A DNA stretch of 64,000 nt from Vibrio astriarenae (GCF_010587385.1 NZ_CP047476.1:372001-436000), one strand, 5' to 3'. Positions 9,809-18,922 are shown, counted from the stretch's first letter. Numbers and translations are program-made. Notes: generated by a model not told the origin, from the letters alone.

Positions 9809-10255
9809 TTAAGCGATGCTGGTGATTTCTCTGCCATCTTGTAACACTTCTTCAATCTCCGCACCATCAAGCATTTGCCCTAGTGGAGATCGAGGAGTGA
9901 TAACAACCACACAATCGTTAGCAAGTTTGTAGCCACCACATACAGGTAAAAACCAGCAAGTCATGCCGTCTGAGAGCGTGACAATCGCACCCAGTTTGAT
10001 CTCATCTTCTTCGTTGAAATCAATAAGCGGCAGAGCCTTGAGGCGATTAATGGTCATATCGAATTCAGCCACACGTTGCGATTGGCCATGAGCTAAGTAC
10101 GCGGCCTCAAGCCCAACCGTATCGTATTGTGTTTCTGCAACACTCTGTTCATGCGTAGCAAGATCATGGGCGGTATCCGCCGCATCCAACGCATTTTGGC
10201 GTTGAGTGGAAAGGATTTCTAGAAGCTCGGTTCGCAGTTGTTCTTTATTGTGCAT
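9809..10255 (-). CDS. GreA/GreB-type transcription elongation factor-like protein
   Basis: 148 residues. The N-terminal half is helical and acidic, as in the Gre coiled coil, though shorter. The C-terminal half resembles the FKBP-like Gre domain, which binds RNA polymerase near the secondary channel: GAIVTLSDG, then VVVITPRSPLGQMLDGAEIEE, seen as VITPRSPLGQML. Vibrio genomes carry this small paralogue beside true greA and greB. Whether it stimulates transcript cleavage or competes with GreA (as Rnk and DksA do) cannot be told from sequence. Monocistronic, convergent with nothing, upstream of ribB on the same strand downstream side. Confidence 0.7.
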   Translation of the reverse strand: MHNKEQLRTELLEILSTQRQNALDAADTAHDLATHEQSVAETQYDTVGLEAAYLAHGQSQRVAEFDMTINRLKALPLIDFNEEDEIKLGAIVTLSDGMTCWFLPVCGGYKLANDCVVVITPRSPLGQMLDGAEIEEVLQDGREITSIA

Positions 10256-10358
10256 GATATCGAAGTATTACAAGAGAAGGGGACATAGTAGCGGAATGGA
10301 CGTGATAGTGCGATAGGCTATCGGTGAATGAACGACCGATAGCCTTCTCGTAGCGTAA

Positions 10359-11015
10359 TTAAGCGAGTTTTAGCTCATGCTGCTCAAGATAAAGCACCAT
10401 GTCCTCAATTGTCAGAACTGGCATGTTATGTAGCTTACCAAACGCGACAATTTCTGGGGTTTTGCTCATAGTGCCATCTGGGTTGGTGAGCTCACACAAA
10501 ACGCCCGCAGGTTGCAACCCTGCCATACGCATGAGATCAATCGTGCCCTCGGTGTGGCCACGGCGAGCTAAAACACCCCCTTTGCGAGCTCGAAGCGGGA
10601 ATACGTGTCCTGGACGAGCAAGATCAGAAGCTTTCGCATTAGGGTTTGCTGCAGTTTTGATGGTTGTTACGCGATCTTGCGCTGAAACGCCAGTCGTCAC
10701 GCCAACTTTAGCTTCAATAGAGACGGTAAAAGCAGTTTGGTTCGCGCTGTTGTTGTTCTCAACCATCGGCGTTAACTCAAGCTTATCCGCTTGCTCTTCC
10801 GGCACGCATAGGCAAACAATGCCACTGCATTCACGGATCATTAAAGCCATCTGTTGGTTAGTCAGAGACTCAACGGAATAGATGATATCGCCTTCATTCT
10901 CACGATCTTCATCGTCAAGAAGTAGAACACCGCGGCCTTCTTTTAAAGCCTCAAGTGCTGTGTTAACGCGAGTAATTGGGTCGCCAAATTCGGCAAGTAG
11001 TGATGACTGATTCAT
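10359..11015 (-). CDS. ribB: 3,4-dihydroxy-2-butanone-4-phosphate synthase
   Basis: Converts ribulose-5-phosphate to dihydroxybutanone phosphate plus formate, supplying the four-carbon unit of riboflavin. The metal- and substrate-binding motif [10 protein letters not shown] is near residue 38; RECSGIVC and [14 protein letters not shown] follow. The start at 11015 gives 218 residues, as in E. coli RibB, and is preceded by GGAGT; the frame open to 11093 would run into the leader RNA. It stands alone with no ribA fusion. Expression is controlled by the FMN riboswitch about 105 bases upstream. Confidence 0.95.
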   Translation of the reverse strand: MNQSSLLAEFGDPITRVNTALEALKEGRGVLLLDDEDRENEGDIIYSVESLTNQQMALMIRECSGIVCLCVPEEQADKLELTPMVENNNSANQTAFTVSIEAKVGVTTGVSAQDRVTTIKTAANPNAKASDLARPGHVFPLRARKGGVLARRGHTEGTIDLMRMAGLQPAGVLCELTNPDGTMSKTPEIVAFGKLHNMPVLTIEDMVLYLEQHELKLA

Positions 11016-11120
11016 GGTGTACTCCAAATAAATACCAGAATCAGGGCATGTGCGAGCTCTGGCAAAATGCCAGACAAACGAAAATTGCATCAACTTCGAT
11101 AAAGTTAACGCGTCTATTCA

Positions 11121-11253
11121 TTCTCTCTCATCCGGACTGTAACCGTCGGCTCTGGTTTCTCACCAGATCTGCTGACCTCGACGAGTCGAGCGCTCGCGGG
11201 CTCATCTATGAATAGATTTACCGCCGGTGGGGAATTTCGCCCCGCCCTGAGAA
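11121..11253 (-). ncRNA. FMN riboswitch (RFN element) of ribB
   Basis: Read on the minus strand, the RNA shows the conserved RFN pieces in order: CAGGGCGGGGCGAAATTCCC, CACCGGCGGTAAAT, AGCCCGCGAGCG, GGTCAGCAGATCTGGTG, AGAAACCAGAGCCGACGGTT, ACAGTCCGGATGAGAGAGA. Binding of FMN should shut down ribB. The roughly 105-base stretch between aptamer and ATG contains a hairpin (CTCTGGCA with TGCCAGA around 11056-11075) not followed by T, so control is more likely on translation or Rho access than by a simple intrinsic terminator. Confidence 0.95.
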
Positions 11254-11390
11254 TAAAATTATGCGAATTCAAAGTGAATTGCAGGTTATGCGCTGACAAA
11301 AGGCAAACGCACAACTATTTTATCGAGAATTGTTTCGAATACAATAGAGTATTGATTCAAATTAGAATTTGTTTGTGATGAGTAGTGGGA

Positions 11391-11777
11391 TTATTCGTTT
11401 CGGGTAATCGCACACAAGGCGACACGCAAATCACCGACACGATGGCGAAGTGTCATCACCTCGTCAGTATATCTCTCATCGTAGGTCATTGAGCGTTGAG
11501 TAAGTAGCTCGAATTGGACTCTGAGGGACTCTAGGCAAAGTCTTGTCCGTTTGTTGCTGGCGCGTAAAGTCGTTCTATGGAGGGAGTTGGGGCCGGAGCT
11601 TTGCTTGAAGTCGTGGCGAATGGTGTTGAGGTGGATTAACTGGCTGTCAATGTCCCCTAGGAGGCGTTTGATATTGTGCGCCGCTTGCGAATCATCAATG
11701 GGGTCGAGAAAGTTGGTTGCAAAAATATCATCAAGAAGTTGGTTCAGTGGTGAAAGTTCAGCATTCAACGTATTCAT
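11391..11777 (-). CDS. hypothetical protein, predicted helical
   Basis: 128 residues, no signal peptide or membrane segment, almost entirely amphipathic helix-forming sequence. Composition is polar with many Arg and Leu; four cysteines or fewer and no recognisable motif. GGGGA precedes ATG 11777 at a good distance, which supports it being a real gene, as does its isolation between two regulatory regions. Family not recognised. It is divergent from the P-loop kinase gene across 420 bases. Confidence 0.6.
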   Translation of the reverse strand: MNTLNAELSPLNQLLDDIFATNFLDPIDDSQAAHNIKRLLGDIDSQLIHLNTIRHDFKQSSGPNSLHRTTLRASNKRTRLCLESLRVQFELLTQRSMTYDERYTDEVMTLRHRVGDLRVALCAITRNE

Positions 11778-12198
11778 AATCGGTCCCCAATTTACAAAGC
11801 CACACCATATGACTTTTTCAAATGTTTCTAGCCGTTAATTACGTGCGTTTTATGCATCTTATGTAATATAGGTTAGAAGGGGAATGTGAAAAATATAGTT
11901 GTGTTTGATGACAAACGTCAAAAGTCTTTGTTTTGAAACACTTCTACTGTTTCATCTTTCGCATCGTTTAGATGTTGACCTTCACAGTTCAGGGTCTTCA
12001 GATAAGTACACATGAGACACCTTTGACCGTGTTTGGTAATCTACTCAGCGTAGTGATCCAAGGTGATGTTTTAAAACACATTGTTATTCGGATATTGGAT
12101 AAGGAAGAACGATTTAGCATGACGACCTCTGTGTGAGTGAGGGCGCATTTTCAACCCTATACCTATAGATAGGTCAAGCTGTAAGAGTGAAGGATTAC
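11778..12198. other. intergenic region with a 14-bp palindrome before the kinase gene
   Basis: 421 AT-rich bases between divergent genes. ACCTATAGATAGGT (12161-12174, arms ACCTAT/ATAGGT) lies 24 bases before the kinase ATG, and a looser inverted pair TTTGA...TCAAA lies near 11904-11925. Either could be an operator. No ORF with coding character. Confidence 0.45.
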
Positions 12199-12666
12199 AT
12201 GAGCAAAATTTATTTTATCTGTGGTTTTATTGGCGCCGGAAAGTCGACCTATGCGGCTAAGTTGACTCGAGACATTAATGCGTTTTGCTTTACCCCAGAT
12301 GAGTGGATGATCCCACTATTTGGCGAGCACATGGAACGAGAAGTGTTCGATGCGAGAATGTCAGCATTAACCAGTTTGTTTGATCAGTCTGCTGAACGAC
12401 TATTGGAGTTGGGCGTTCCTGTGGTGTTCGATTATGGATATTGGAACCGCGAAAAGCGCGATCAGGCGAGGGCATGGGCTAAACAAAGAGGGGTAGACTA
12501 TGAAATGGTCTATCTCAATGTTGATTTTGAAACATGCAAGTCACGCGCTTTTGCTCGCAACGATGTTCGCGGAGAAAAGTCCTATGAGATGACCCCTGAT
12601 ATGCTAGAACTGTTTTGGTCATGGTTTGAAGCACCAGAGAAAGATGAAGAGTGCACTTGGGTTTAA
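12199..12666 (+). CDS. P-loop AAA/zeta-like kinase
   Basis: 155-residue small P-loop protein. The Walker A motif GFIGAGKST is at residues 7-15, and DYGYWNREKRDQAR resembles the lid/sensor region of nucleoside- and antibiotic-kinase-like NTPases (AAA_33 type). Such proteins phosphorylate small molecules, but the substrate is unknown. The start is ATG 12199, preceded by GAAGGA; an upstream GTG at 12187 would add only four residues. No antitoxin gene is adjacent, so a zeta-toxin role is unlikely. Confidence 0.75.
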   Translation: MSKIYFICGFIGAGKSTYAAKLTRDINAFCFTPDEWMIPLFGEHMEREVFDARMSALTSLFDQSAERLLELGVPVVFDYGYWNREKRDQARAWAKQRGVDYEMVYLNVDFETCKSRAFARNDVRGEKSYEMTPDMLELFWSWFEAPEKDEECTWV

Positions 12667-12775
12667 CTTGCAACTATTCTGACTTCCTCTCTAATGTTGG
12701 ACATTCAATAACAGGGTGGGTTAAAGTTGCGGCTCGCGGCTGCACATGAGTTTCAGTCAATATAGAGAAAATACA

Positions 12776-13207
12776 ATGATTGTAGAAAATGTGCTTCCTG
12801 AACATTACGCAGAAATGCTGGATGTTTGGGAAAATTCGGTCCGAGCAACTCATGACTTCATAACAGAAGAAGATATAGAGTTTTTTAAACCCATTATCAT
12901 TGAGCAGGCCTTCCCAGCTGTCACGCTAAAATGCGTAAAAGATGAAAGCGGTTCGATCGTTGGTTTCGTGGGAGTTCACGAGGCAAAAGTTGAAATGCTG
13001 TTCATCTCAAGTGAGGCAAGAGGAAGAGGTGTAGGCAAAGTGCTGTTGAGATATGCTATCCAGCAGTTAGGCGCAATGGAGGTCGATGTAAACGAACAAA
13101 ACCCGCAAGCAGCTGGTTTTTACAAACATATGGGTTTTAAAGTCGTTTCTCGTTCACCCATTGATGATATGGGAAAACCCTTTCCAATTCTGCATATGAC
13201 ACTATAA
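12776..13207 (+). CDS. YjaB-like GNAT N-acetyltransferase
   Basis: 143 residues with the GNAT fold: the acetyl-CoA pyrophosphate loop is SEARGRGVGKVLL near residue 84, and the C-terminal motif VNEQNPQAAGFYKHMGFK matches E. coli YjaB closely, including the tail GRSxxDDxGKPxPxLxL. YjaB acetylates small substrates that remain ill defined. ATG 12776 begins at the conserved core; a start at 12746 would add ten residues without a better ribosome site. Followed by a strong terminator. Confidence 0.85.
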   Translation: MIVENVLPEHYAEMLDVWENSVRATHDFITEEDIEFFKPIIIEQAFPAVTLKCVKDESGSIVGFVGVHEAKVEMLFISSEARGRGVGKVLLRYAIQQLGAMEVDVNEQNPQAAGFYKHMGFKVVSRSPIDDMGKPFPILHMTL

Positions 13208-13240
13208 CGCTCGGCTTGTCGTAAGCAAGTTTGATAGAAG

Positions 13241-13275
13241 AAACGCCCAAAGCTAATAACTTTGGGCGTTTCCGT
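13241..13275 (+). terminator. terminator after the yjaB-like gene
   Basis: AAACGCCCAAAG (13241-13252) pairs perfectly with CTTTGGGCGTTT (13260-13271). Confidence 0.8.
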
Positions 13276-13457
13276 ATTTGTAGAATGATGAGACGGGATA
13301 TTGAGTCTCGTAAAGACTGTCACGTTGCATCGTTTTATTTAGTCCTTTCGTATTTTGATGGTATTTCGCTATCAAATGATAAATATCTAGATTATACGTC
13401 TTGTGAATTGATATCGTTCAAAACTTTCCTAAATTAATGAAAAGGAGTGTTATATGA

Positions 13458-14573
13458 GTGTTCACTATGACAAACAGGAAGCTGATTTTGGGCTGTTCGG
13501 CCGTGATGATAGGCGCAGTAGGGATATTAGTGTTCGAAGGCTTTAGGTCTTTAGAGCATGATCACAGCGTTGTTGCCAGCCATGATGATGCCCTTGATGC
13601 ACATCAACACCATCATCAAGAGGCGTCCAGTGTTGTTCACGATGATCACTCAACCGCCCCACCAGTTTCCGCGTTTGTTGACCCTAACTCTCCAATACAA
13701 CCAATCCTTGACCTAGATAATATCGACTACGCTAAAGCAAAAATAGGCTGGACATTATTCAAGGACCCCAATCTATCTTCCAACAATCAAGTGAGTTGTG
13801 AGACTTGCCATAACTTACAAACCAATGGAGCAGAATTGATTCCAGTTTCTGTTGGTGTCGAGGGTTTAGGTGAAAGAAACTCTCTCACGGTATTCAATGC
13901 TGTCTACAACTATCGTTTCTTTTGGGATGGCCGTGTGAATACTCTGGAAGAGCAACTCGATGGCCCGGTGCATAATCCTGTTGAGATGGATTCGTCATGG
14001 GAGGAAATAAAAGCGTATGTTAATGACTCTTCTGCTTACCGAGAGATGTTTTCCACCGCAGGCTTAGATATATCCGTTGATAACATCGTCGGTTCAATAG
14101 TCGAGTTTGAAAATGCTTTGACCACACCGAACGCTCCGTTTGATCGCTATCTAATGGGGGACGAGCTGGCAATCAACAACGCTGCTAAACGAGGTTGGGA
14201 AGCTTTTCAAGCCGAAGGTTGCATTGCTTGCCATCAGGGAGCAAATGTGGGTGGCGGTATGGTGATGCAATTTGGTTACTTTGGCCAAGACAAGACAGGG
14301 GCAGAACGCAGCAACGACCTAGGAAGATTTTCAACCACCTCCAAACCTAAAGACCGGCACTTATTTCGGGTCGCCAGTTTACGAAATGTCGCTGAAACGG
14401 CCCCTTACTTTCACGATGGGAAAACGCAATCTCTAGATGATGCGATAAAAATCATGGGCCGAAGTCAGCTGGGACGAGAGTTAGATCAAGAGACCATTGT
14501 TGATATCAAATCATTTTTAATGACACTCACTGGTGATCGCCCGACTATTTTGGAGAGGCTTGAGAATGAATAA
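13458..14573 (+). CDS. membrane-anchored di-heme cytochrome c peroxidase
   Basis: 371 residues. An N-terminal hydrophobic segment (about residues 9-28) works as anchor or signal, followed by a linker with nine His and many Asp (residues about 31-65). The catalytic body carries two haem-attachment motifs, CETCH (about 115) and CIACH (about 258), the layout of bacterial cytochrome c peroxidase/MauG proteins; AETAPYFHDG near the C-terminus is typical. It reduces periplasmic peroxide or oxidises a protein partner. AAGGAG at 13442-13447 best fits GTG 13458; an out-of-frame ATG at 13454 opens a 30-codon ORF over the start. Its last 8 bases overlap the next gene, a sensor kinase, suggesting a joint role. 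Confidence 0.88.
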   Translation: MFTMTNRKLILGCSAVMIGAVGILVFEGFRSLEHDHSVVASHDDALDAHQHHHQEASSVVHDDHSTAPPVSAFVDPNSPIQPILDLDNIDYAKAKIGWTLFKDPNLSSNNQVSCETCHNLQTNGAELIPVSVGVEGLGERNSLTVFNAVYNYRFFWDGRVNTLEEQLDGPVHNPVEMDSSWEEIKAYVNDSSAYREMFSTAGLDISVDNIVGSIVEFENALTTPNAPFDRYLMGDELAINNAAKRGWEAFQAEGCIACHQGANVGGGMVMQFGYFGQDKTGAERSNDLGRFSTTSKPKDRHLFRVASLRNVAETAPYFHDGKTQSLDDAIKIMGRSQLGRELDQETIVDIKSFLMTLTGDRPTILERLENE

Positions 14574-16917
14574 ATTCTATCTTTCTATTGGTGCTTTGTT
14601 GGCGACTATGATTGTGACTTTGTCTTTATTGTGGCTTCACTATGTTGAGCATAAGAGCATCAGTCACTATCGAGAGCTTGTGAGTCATTTAGGCCACGAC
14701 ATCGTAGAAATACGTGATGAAATTACTCTCAGCTCGATTAATGGGTTGGATGCTCCATATCAACTTAATAGGCAGTTGGTTTCTATTGAGCGAGAAGTCC
14801 ATAAGATTGAAAAACTCTACAAAGACAACAAGCTTGAGGGTGTGTTTTTTCATCAGCTGGACATAAATAATGCCCTGACAGATTTTCATGATTCAGCGCT
14901 TGAAGTCACTGATGCACTGGATCATATCGTTGGAGTTATCGTCGCAAGAAATTCAGTTCTCTCAAGTATCCAAGCAAAAACAGTCCAAGGCTCTAGTCAC
15001 GAAGCAAGTAAGGGTGTGGCCGTTGAACATATACTCGCTAGTTTTGATAGCAGCTCGTCCGTTAGTCCGGATTTGGAACGCTTATCTCTTACTTTTAGTG
15101 GACTTGTTGAACAGGAGAAGCTCCTTTTCTCTATCGTACTATCCGGAACAAACGTGGGCTTCGTTGAGCATGCAGAGCATATTTTGACAGACTTAACTAC
15201 TGTCGTAAGAGATAGAGTCGCAGCGTTACTTTTTGTATCTATATTGCTGGTTTTTTCTATTCTCGGTTTGATGGGCTGGCATCGAGCAAAAGAGTTGAAG
15301 AGAAATAGTATTGCTTACCAAGAATCAGTTGAGAAAGCAGAGCAGGCAAGCAATTCGAAATCACTATTTCTCGCCACTATGAGCCATGAACTAAGAACCC
15401 CAATGAACGGTGTGCTCGGAGTAGCGCAACTAATAAAAGAACAGACCACTGAATTGGAGACCAAAAAAAATGCTCAAACCATCATTAATTCTGGAGAGCA
15501 TTTAGTCACTTTACTTAATGACCTTCTCGACTTTTCAAAAATGGAACAAGACAAGCTCAAGCTTGAAGCCGTGGCATTTGGTGTGAGTAATGTTGTCGAC
15601 AGTATCGAAAGTGCATTAAAGCCATTGGCGTTAAACAAACAAATCGACCTGAATATTGTTAACCAAGTTCCCGAAAACGTTGAGCTCATAGGTGACGCTG
15701 CAAGACTGAGACAGATTCTCTTCAATTTGATTGGTAATGGCATTAAGTTCACTGAGCATGGACAGGTGGATTTGAACATCCAATACGTCATGCATCAAAA
15801 GCACAACTTAGAAATTAAAGTCACCGATACTGGTGTTGGCATTGAAAGAGATAAACTTGATAGGATCTTTAATGCCTTCGAACAAGCGGAGTTGTCAACC
15901 ACAAGGAAGTTTGGTGGTACGGGGTTAGGGTTATCGATAGTTAAACAGTTGGTCGACTTAATGGGAGGCTCTGTCGATGTCTTTAGTCAACCAGATGTAG
16001 GAACAGAGTTTACCATTAAGTTATCGATGCCCGTTCAAATCTTAAAATCAGAACTTGAATTTGAGGACTTGGATACGGGAAAAGAGACATCAGTAAAGCC
16101 TGATTCTTCAACTGGACTTCATGTGTTGGTTGTCGAGGACAATAATGTCAGTGCATTGTTCTTTAAATCATTTTGTGAAACTGAAGGCTATCAGGTAACA
16201 CATGTCTACGATGGTAGTGAAGCCATTGATTTTCTGAAAGGAAACCATGTTGACCTCATCGTCATGGATAATCACATGCCAAAAATGAATGGTGTAGAAG
16301 CTATCAGGCAGATAAGACAAGGGCTGAAACTAAAAACCTGCATATTTGCTTGCACGGGCGATGTATTCAAAGAAGCGCATGACGAATTTATTGCTGCTGG
16401 GGCAAACTTTGTTCTTACCAAGCCTTTGCAGTTAGACAGCCTGCGACGCGCTATTGCTAGACACACATCTGTGATTATGGGTGACTATCCCAAAGAGTCA
16501 AATGTAGTGAGCCTAACACGCTCACCCATAGAGTCTTTACCTTTAACGGAAGAAGAGATATCAACCTCTGAACTGTTAAATGGAGATACGCTTGAAGAAG
16601 AGATGAAAACCGACTTACTCAAAACTTTTGTGGAAGAAATCGAGCAAAATGTTGAGAAGCTCATTGAAGCGTACCGATCTGAGTCAACAGGTTCCTTGTT
16701 TAATGTACTGCATTCAATCAAAGGGATCACCGCTGAGTTTGGATTGAGCGATGTCTCTCATCGAGCTGAAAAGTGTGAGGTTGTTTCTCGAGGTGGCACT
16801 ATTCCACCGATGGAGGAGTTGCAATTGTTAGTCAATTTATTGCTCGTGAATATACATCAAGCGGAAAGAATTTTAGAACGCAATGTGGCAGTGGAAGCTC
16901 AAAAGGAATCGTTGTAA
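14566..16917 (+). CDS. hybrid sensor histidine kinase with receiver and Hpt domains
   Basis: 783 residues: TM1 (about 7-25), a 190-residue helical periplasmic domain, TM2 (about 218-238), HisKA with phospho-acceptor His274 in MSHELRTPMNG, an ATPase domain with N, G1 and G2 boxes (NLIGNGIKFT, DTGVGIE, GGTGLGLSIVKQ), a receiver with Asp568 (VMDNHMP), and a C-terminal Hpt domain with His716 (HSIKG). It can therefore run a full His-Asp-His relay itself and pass phosphate to a separate regulator, which is not encoded here. ATG 14566 overlaps the peroxidase stop by 8 bases, implying coupled translation; GAGAGGCTTGAG precedes it. The periplasmic domain is in the same compartment as the peroxidase. 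Confidence 0.92.
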   Translation: MNKFYLSIGALLATMIVTLSLLWLHYVEHKSISHYRELVSHLGHDIVEIRDEITLSSINGLDAPYQLNRQLVSIEREVHKIEKLYKDNKLEGVFFHQLDINNALTDFHDSALEVTDALDHIVGVIVARNSVLSSIQAKTVQGSSHEASKGVAVEHILASFDSSSSVSPDLERLSLTFSGLVEQEKLLFSIVLSGTNVGFVEHAEHILTDLTTVVRDRVAALLFVSILLVFSILGLMGWHRAKELKRNSIAYQESVEKAEQASNSKSLFLATMSHELRTPMNGVLGVAQLIKEQTTELETKKNAQTIINSGEHLVTLLNDLLDFSKMEQDKLKLEAVAFGVSNVVDSIESALKPLALNKQIDLNIVNQVPENVELIGDAARLRQILFNLIGNGIKFTEHGQVDLNIQYVMHQKHNLEIKVTDTGVGIERDKLDRIFNAFEQAELSTTRKFGGTGLGLSIVKQLVDLMGGSVDVFSQPDVGTEFTIKLSMPVQILKSELEFEDLDTGKETSVKPDSSTGLHVLVVEDNNVSALFFKSFCETEGYQVTHVYDGSEAIDFLKGNHVDLIVMDNHMPKMNGVEAIRQIRQGLKLKTCIFACTGDVFKEAHDEFIAAGANFVLTKPLQLDSLRRAIARHTSVIMGDYPKESNVVSLTRSPIESLPLTEEEISTSELLNGDTLEEEMKTDLLKTFVEEIEQNVEKLIEAYRSESTGSLFNVLHSIKGITAEFGLSDVSHRAEKCEVVSRGGTIPPMEELQLLVNLLLVNIHQAERILERNVAVEAQKESL

Positions 16918-18779
16918 TGAATATAATCATGGCGTTTTTAAAGCGAGTACATCTCACGATTTGGTTAGTACTATTGTCGGTGGGAATCTTCTTACTCGAT
17001 TTAACGATTCCACTTGGGGTGGCTGCAGGGGTGCCGTATGTCACAGTCATACTAGCCTCTTTAGCTTCGAAGAATCAAAACCAAACCATTATTTGGGCGA
17101 CGATTTGTACGGTACTTACCTTGGTTGGCTATTACATGTCACCAGTAGGTAGTGATGTTTGGAAGGTCGTTTTCAATCGAGTCCTAGCCATCTATGCGAT
17201 TTGGGCGGTTGCTATTGTCTCTCTTGTTCTCCAAGAACGAGTACAGCGAATTAAGCAATTAGAATTGGACTTACACCAATCCAATTATCGATCCACGTTG
17301 GGGATGGTGGCTGAGTATGCCAAAGACGCCATCGTTATCACGGACAAACAAGGATTGGTCCAATGGGTGAATAAAGGTTTTGAGGATCTATCTGGGTATA
17401 CACTTGCAGAGGTCGAAGGGAAGAAACCCGGAGATATGTTGCAGGGAAAGCTCACCTCTATATCAGAAATTAAACGCTTATCCGATGCGATTAAATCAGG
17501 TCAGCCGATTCAAAGTGAGATAGTTAACTATCACAAAAATGGAACGCCATATTGGATTGATATCGCGATATCTCCCGTAATAGAAGAGGGCCAAGCAGAT
17601 CGATTTATAGCTGTAGAGAGAGATATTACTGAAAGAAAAGAGTTGGAGCTAAAGTTAGCTGAAGACAAACACAGTGCGGTTCAAGGAAGTGAACAGCGTA
17701 GCCACTTGTTGTCCTTGATGTCACAGGAGTTGACGCAGCCGATTGCTAACTTACTGACTCTCGCCGACAATATGAATGGCGTTAACGATGCTGATGAGTG
17801 TAAGGTAATGTCTCATCAGTTGCGCCTAGCGAGTGAGTCTCTATCGATTACAACCAAAGCGATTTCAGATCTTTCAATTATTGCCCAAGGCGAAGTACTA
17901 GAAACGATAGAAACATTTGACGCTAATGAGAGTATTTCAACAACGACGAACAGATTAGCCACTTTAGTAGAAGCAAATGACCTGCCTTTTACTATTGGAA
18001 AAATGCCCAGATCTGAAGGTGTTAAGTTGAAAGGTGACAAAGCTTGTATCGAGCGTGCACTTGTTTACATGGCGTTGTTTGCGTTATCTCATAAACAAGC
18101 GAGGGAAATTACGTTTGCAATTGACACCAAGGTTGTTGATGAGCGTTTGGCCTGTAGCTTTGAGCTCACCTTCAGTGATGCTGGTGCGACGGCTCAATTG
18201 ATCGATCGGATTAGAGCGACGAAAGAGAGTTCGATACAAGCGATGGACGTTGCTTTAGCCACGGGCTATGAAATTATCATTGAATCTCTTAAAGCAGCGG
18301 AAGGTAAGGTGTCTATTTTTGATGATGGAGAAAACAGCCGTATCGAATTGGTTCAGACTTACGACATTATTGCTGCGAGTCTGCCAAAAGATGATGGCGT
18401 GAAAAAAGTACTGATTGCCGAAGACAATAAAGTGAACGTCATTGTGCTAACCAAACTGCTCAAGTCCCTTGGTTACGAGTCGTTAGATGTCGCGGTGGAT
18501 GGTCAACAAGCCGTAGAAATGGCCACAAAAAAACGTTACGACTTAATTATGATGGATAACCATATGCCGAACATGACTGGGCTTGATGCGACTAAGGTAA
18601 TTAAAGATAAAGGTATTAACTCGGTCATTATCGCATGCACTGCTGACACGGGCTCTGAAGCTCGAAGTGCTTTCTTTGAAAACGGCGCAAGTGATGTTAT
18701 TTACAAGCCGATTAAGAAGAATACACTTGAAACAGCAATAACTAACGCCCTGAATGAAGAGCAAGAGATTACAGCATAG
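16917..18779 (+). CDS. PAS/receiver protein with degenerate histidine-kinase core
   Basis: 620 residues: about four membrane helices in the first 110 residues, a PAS domain (about 135-245), a region positioned like HisKA and ATPase domains, and an intact receiver (Asp547 in MMDNHMP). In the HisKA position the usual MSHELRTP reads MSQELTQP, so the phospho-acceptor His is Gln; the ATPase N box lacks its Asn (VYMALFALSH) and no GTGLGL motif follows. It therefore looks like a pseudokinase that can receive but not start phosphorylation, the natural donor being the Hpt of the kinase before it, whose stop it overlaps by one base (TAATG). No effector domain is present. Loss of the operon's own output domain leaves the final target unknown. 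Confidence 0.85.
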   Translation: MNIIMAFLKRVHLTIWLVLLSVGIFLLDLTIPLGVAAGVPYVTVILASLASKNQNQTIIWATICTVLTLVGYYMSPVGSDVWKVVFNRVLAIYAIWAVAIVSLVLQERVQRIKQLELDLHQSNYRSTLGMVAEYAKDAIVITDKQGLVQWVNKGFEDLSGYTLAEVEGKKPGDMLQGKLTSISEIKRLSDAIKSGQPIQSEIVNYHKNGTPYWIDIAISPVIEEGQADRFIAVERDITERKELELKLAEDKHSAVQGSEQRSHLLSLMSQELTQPIANLLTLADNMNGVNDADECKVMSHQLRLASESLSITTKAISDLSIIAQGEVLETIETFDANESISTTTNRLATLVEANDLPFTIGKMPRSEGVKLKGDKACIERALVYMALFALSHKQAREITFAIDTKVVDERLACSFELTFSDAGATAQLIDRIRATKESSIQAMDVALATGYEIIIESLKAAEGKVSIFDDGENSRIELVQTYDIIAASLPKDDGVKKVLIAEDNKVNVIVLTKLLKSLGYESLDVAVDGQQAVEMATKKRYDLIMMDNHMPNMTGLDATKVIKDKGINSVIIACTADTGSEARSAFFENGASDVIYKPIKKNTLETAITNALNEEQEITA

Positions 18780-18904
18780 AAAATACTACGACTTGAATGA
18801 CTTACTGGGCGGTACAACTCTCTAACCGGCTACTCTAGGTTGAGTGCTCATACTATATAGAGCAAGCAGAGCGATAATCTTGCATTTTCGCACGCATAAC
18901 AATT

Positions 18905-18922
18905 AATGTTGTCTATTTTTGA
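18905..18922 (+). promoter_or_regulatory. 18-bp promoter element shared with 20539-20556 (copy 1)
   Basis: AATGTTGTCTATTTTTGA, identical over 18 bases and in the same orientation upstream of the DoxX-like gene and the DUF2798 gene. A -10-like hexamer (TAAGAT here, TAGAAT there) stands at the same distance downstream of both copies, so the element covers the -35 region. A site for the intervening LysR protein is the simplest reading. Confidence 0.65.

Noticed and set aside
10399..10881. Plus-strand open frame of 160 codons inside ribB
   Set aside because: It lies antisense to a complete ribB with all catalytic motifs; shadow frame.
12199..12666. Zeta-type toxin
   Set aside because: The P-loop fits, but no antitoxin-like gene is adjacent and the length is shorter than zeta toxins.
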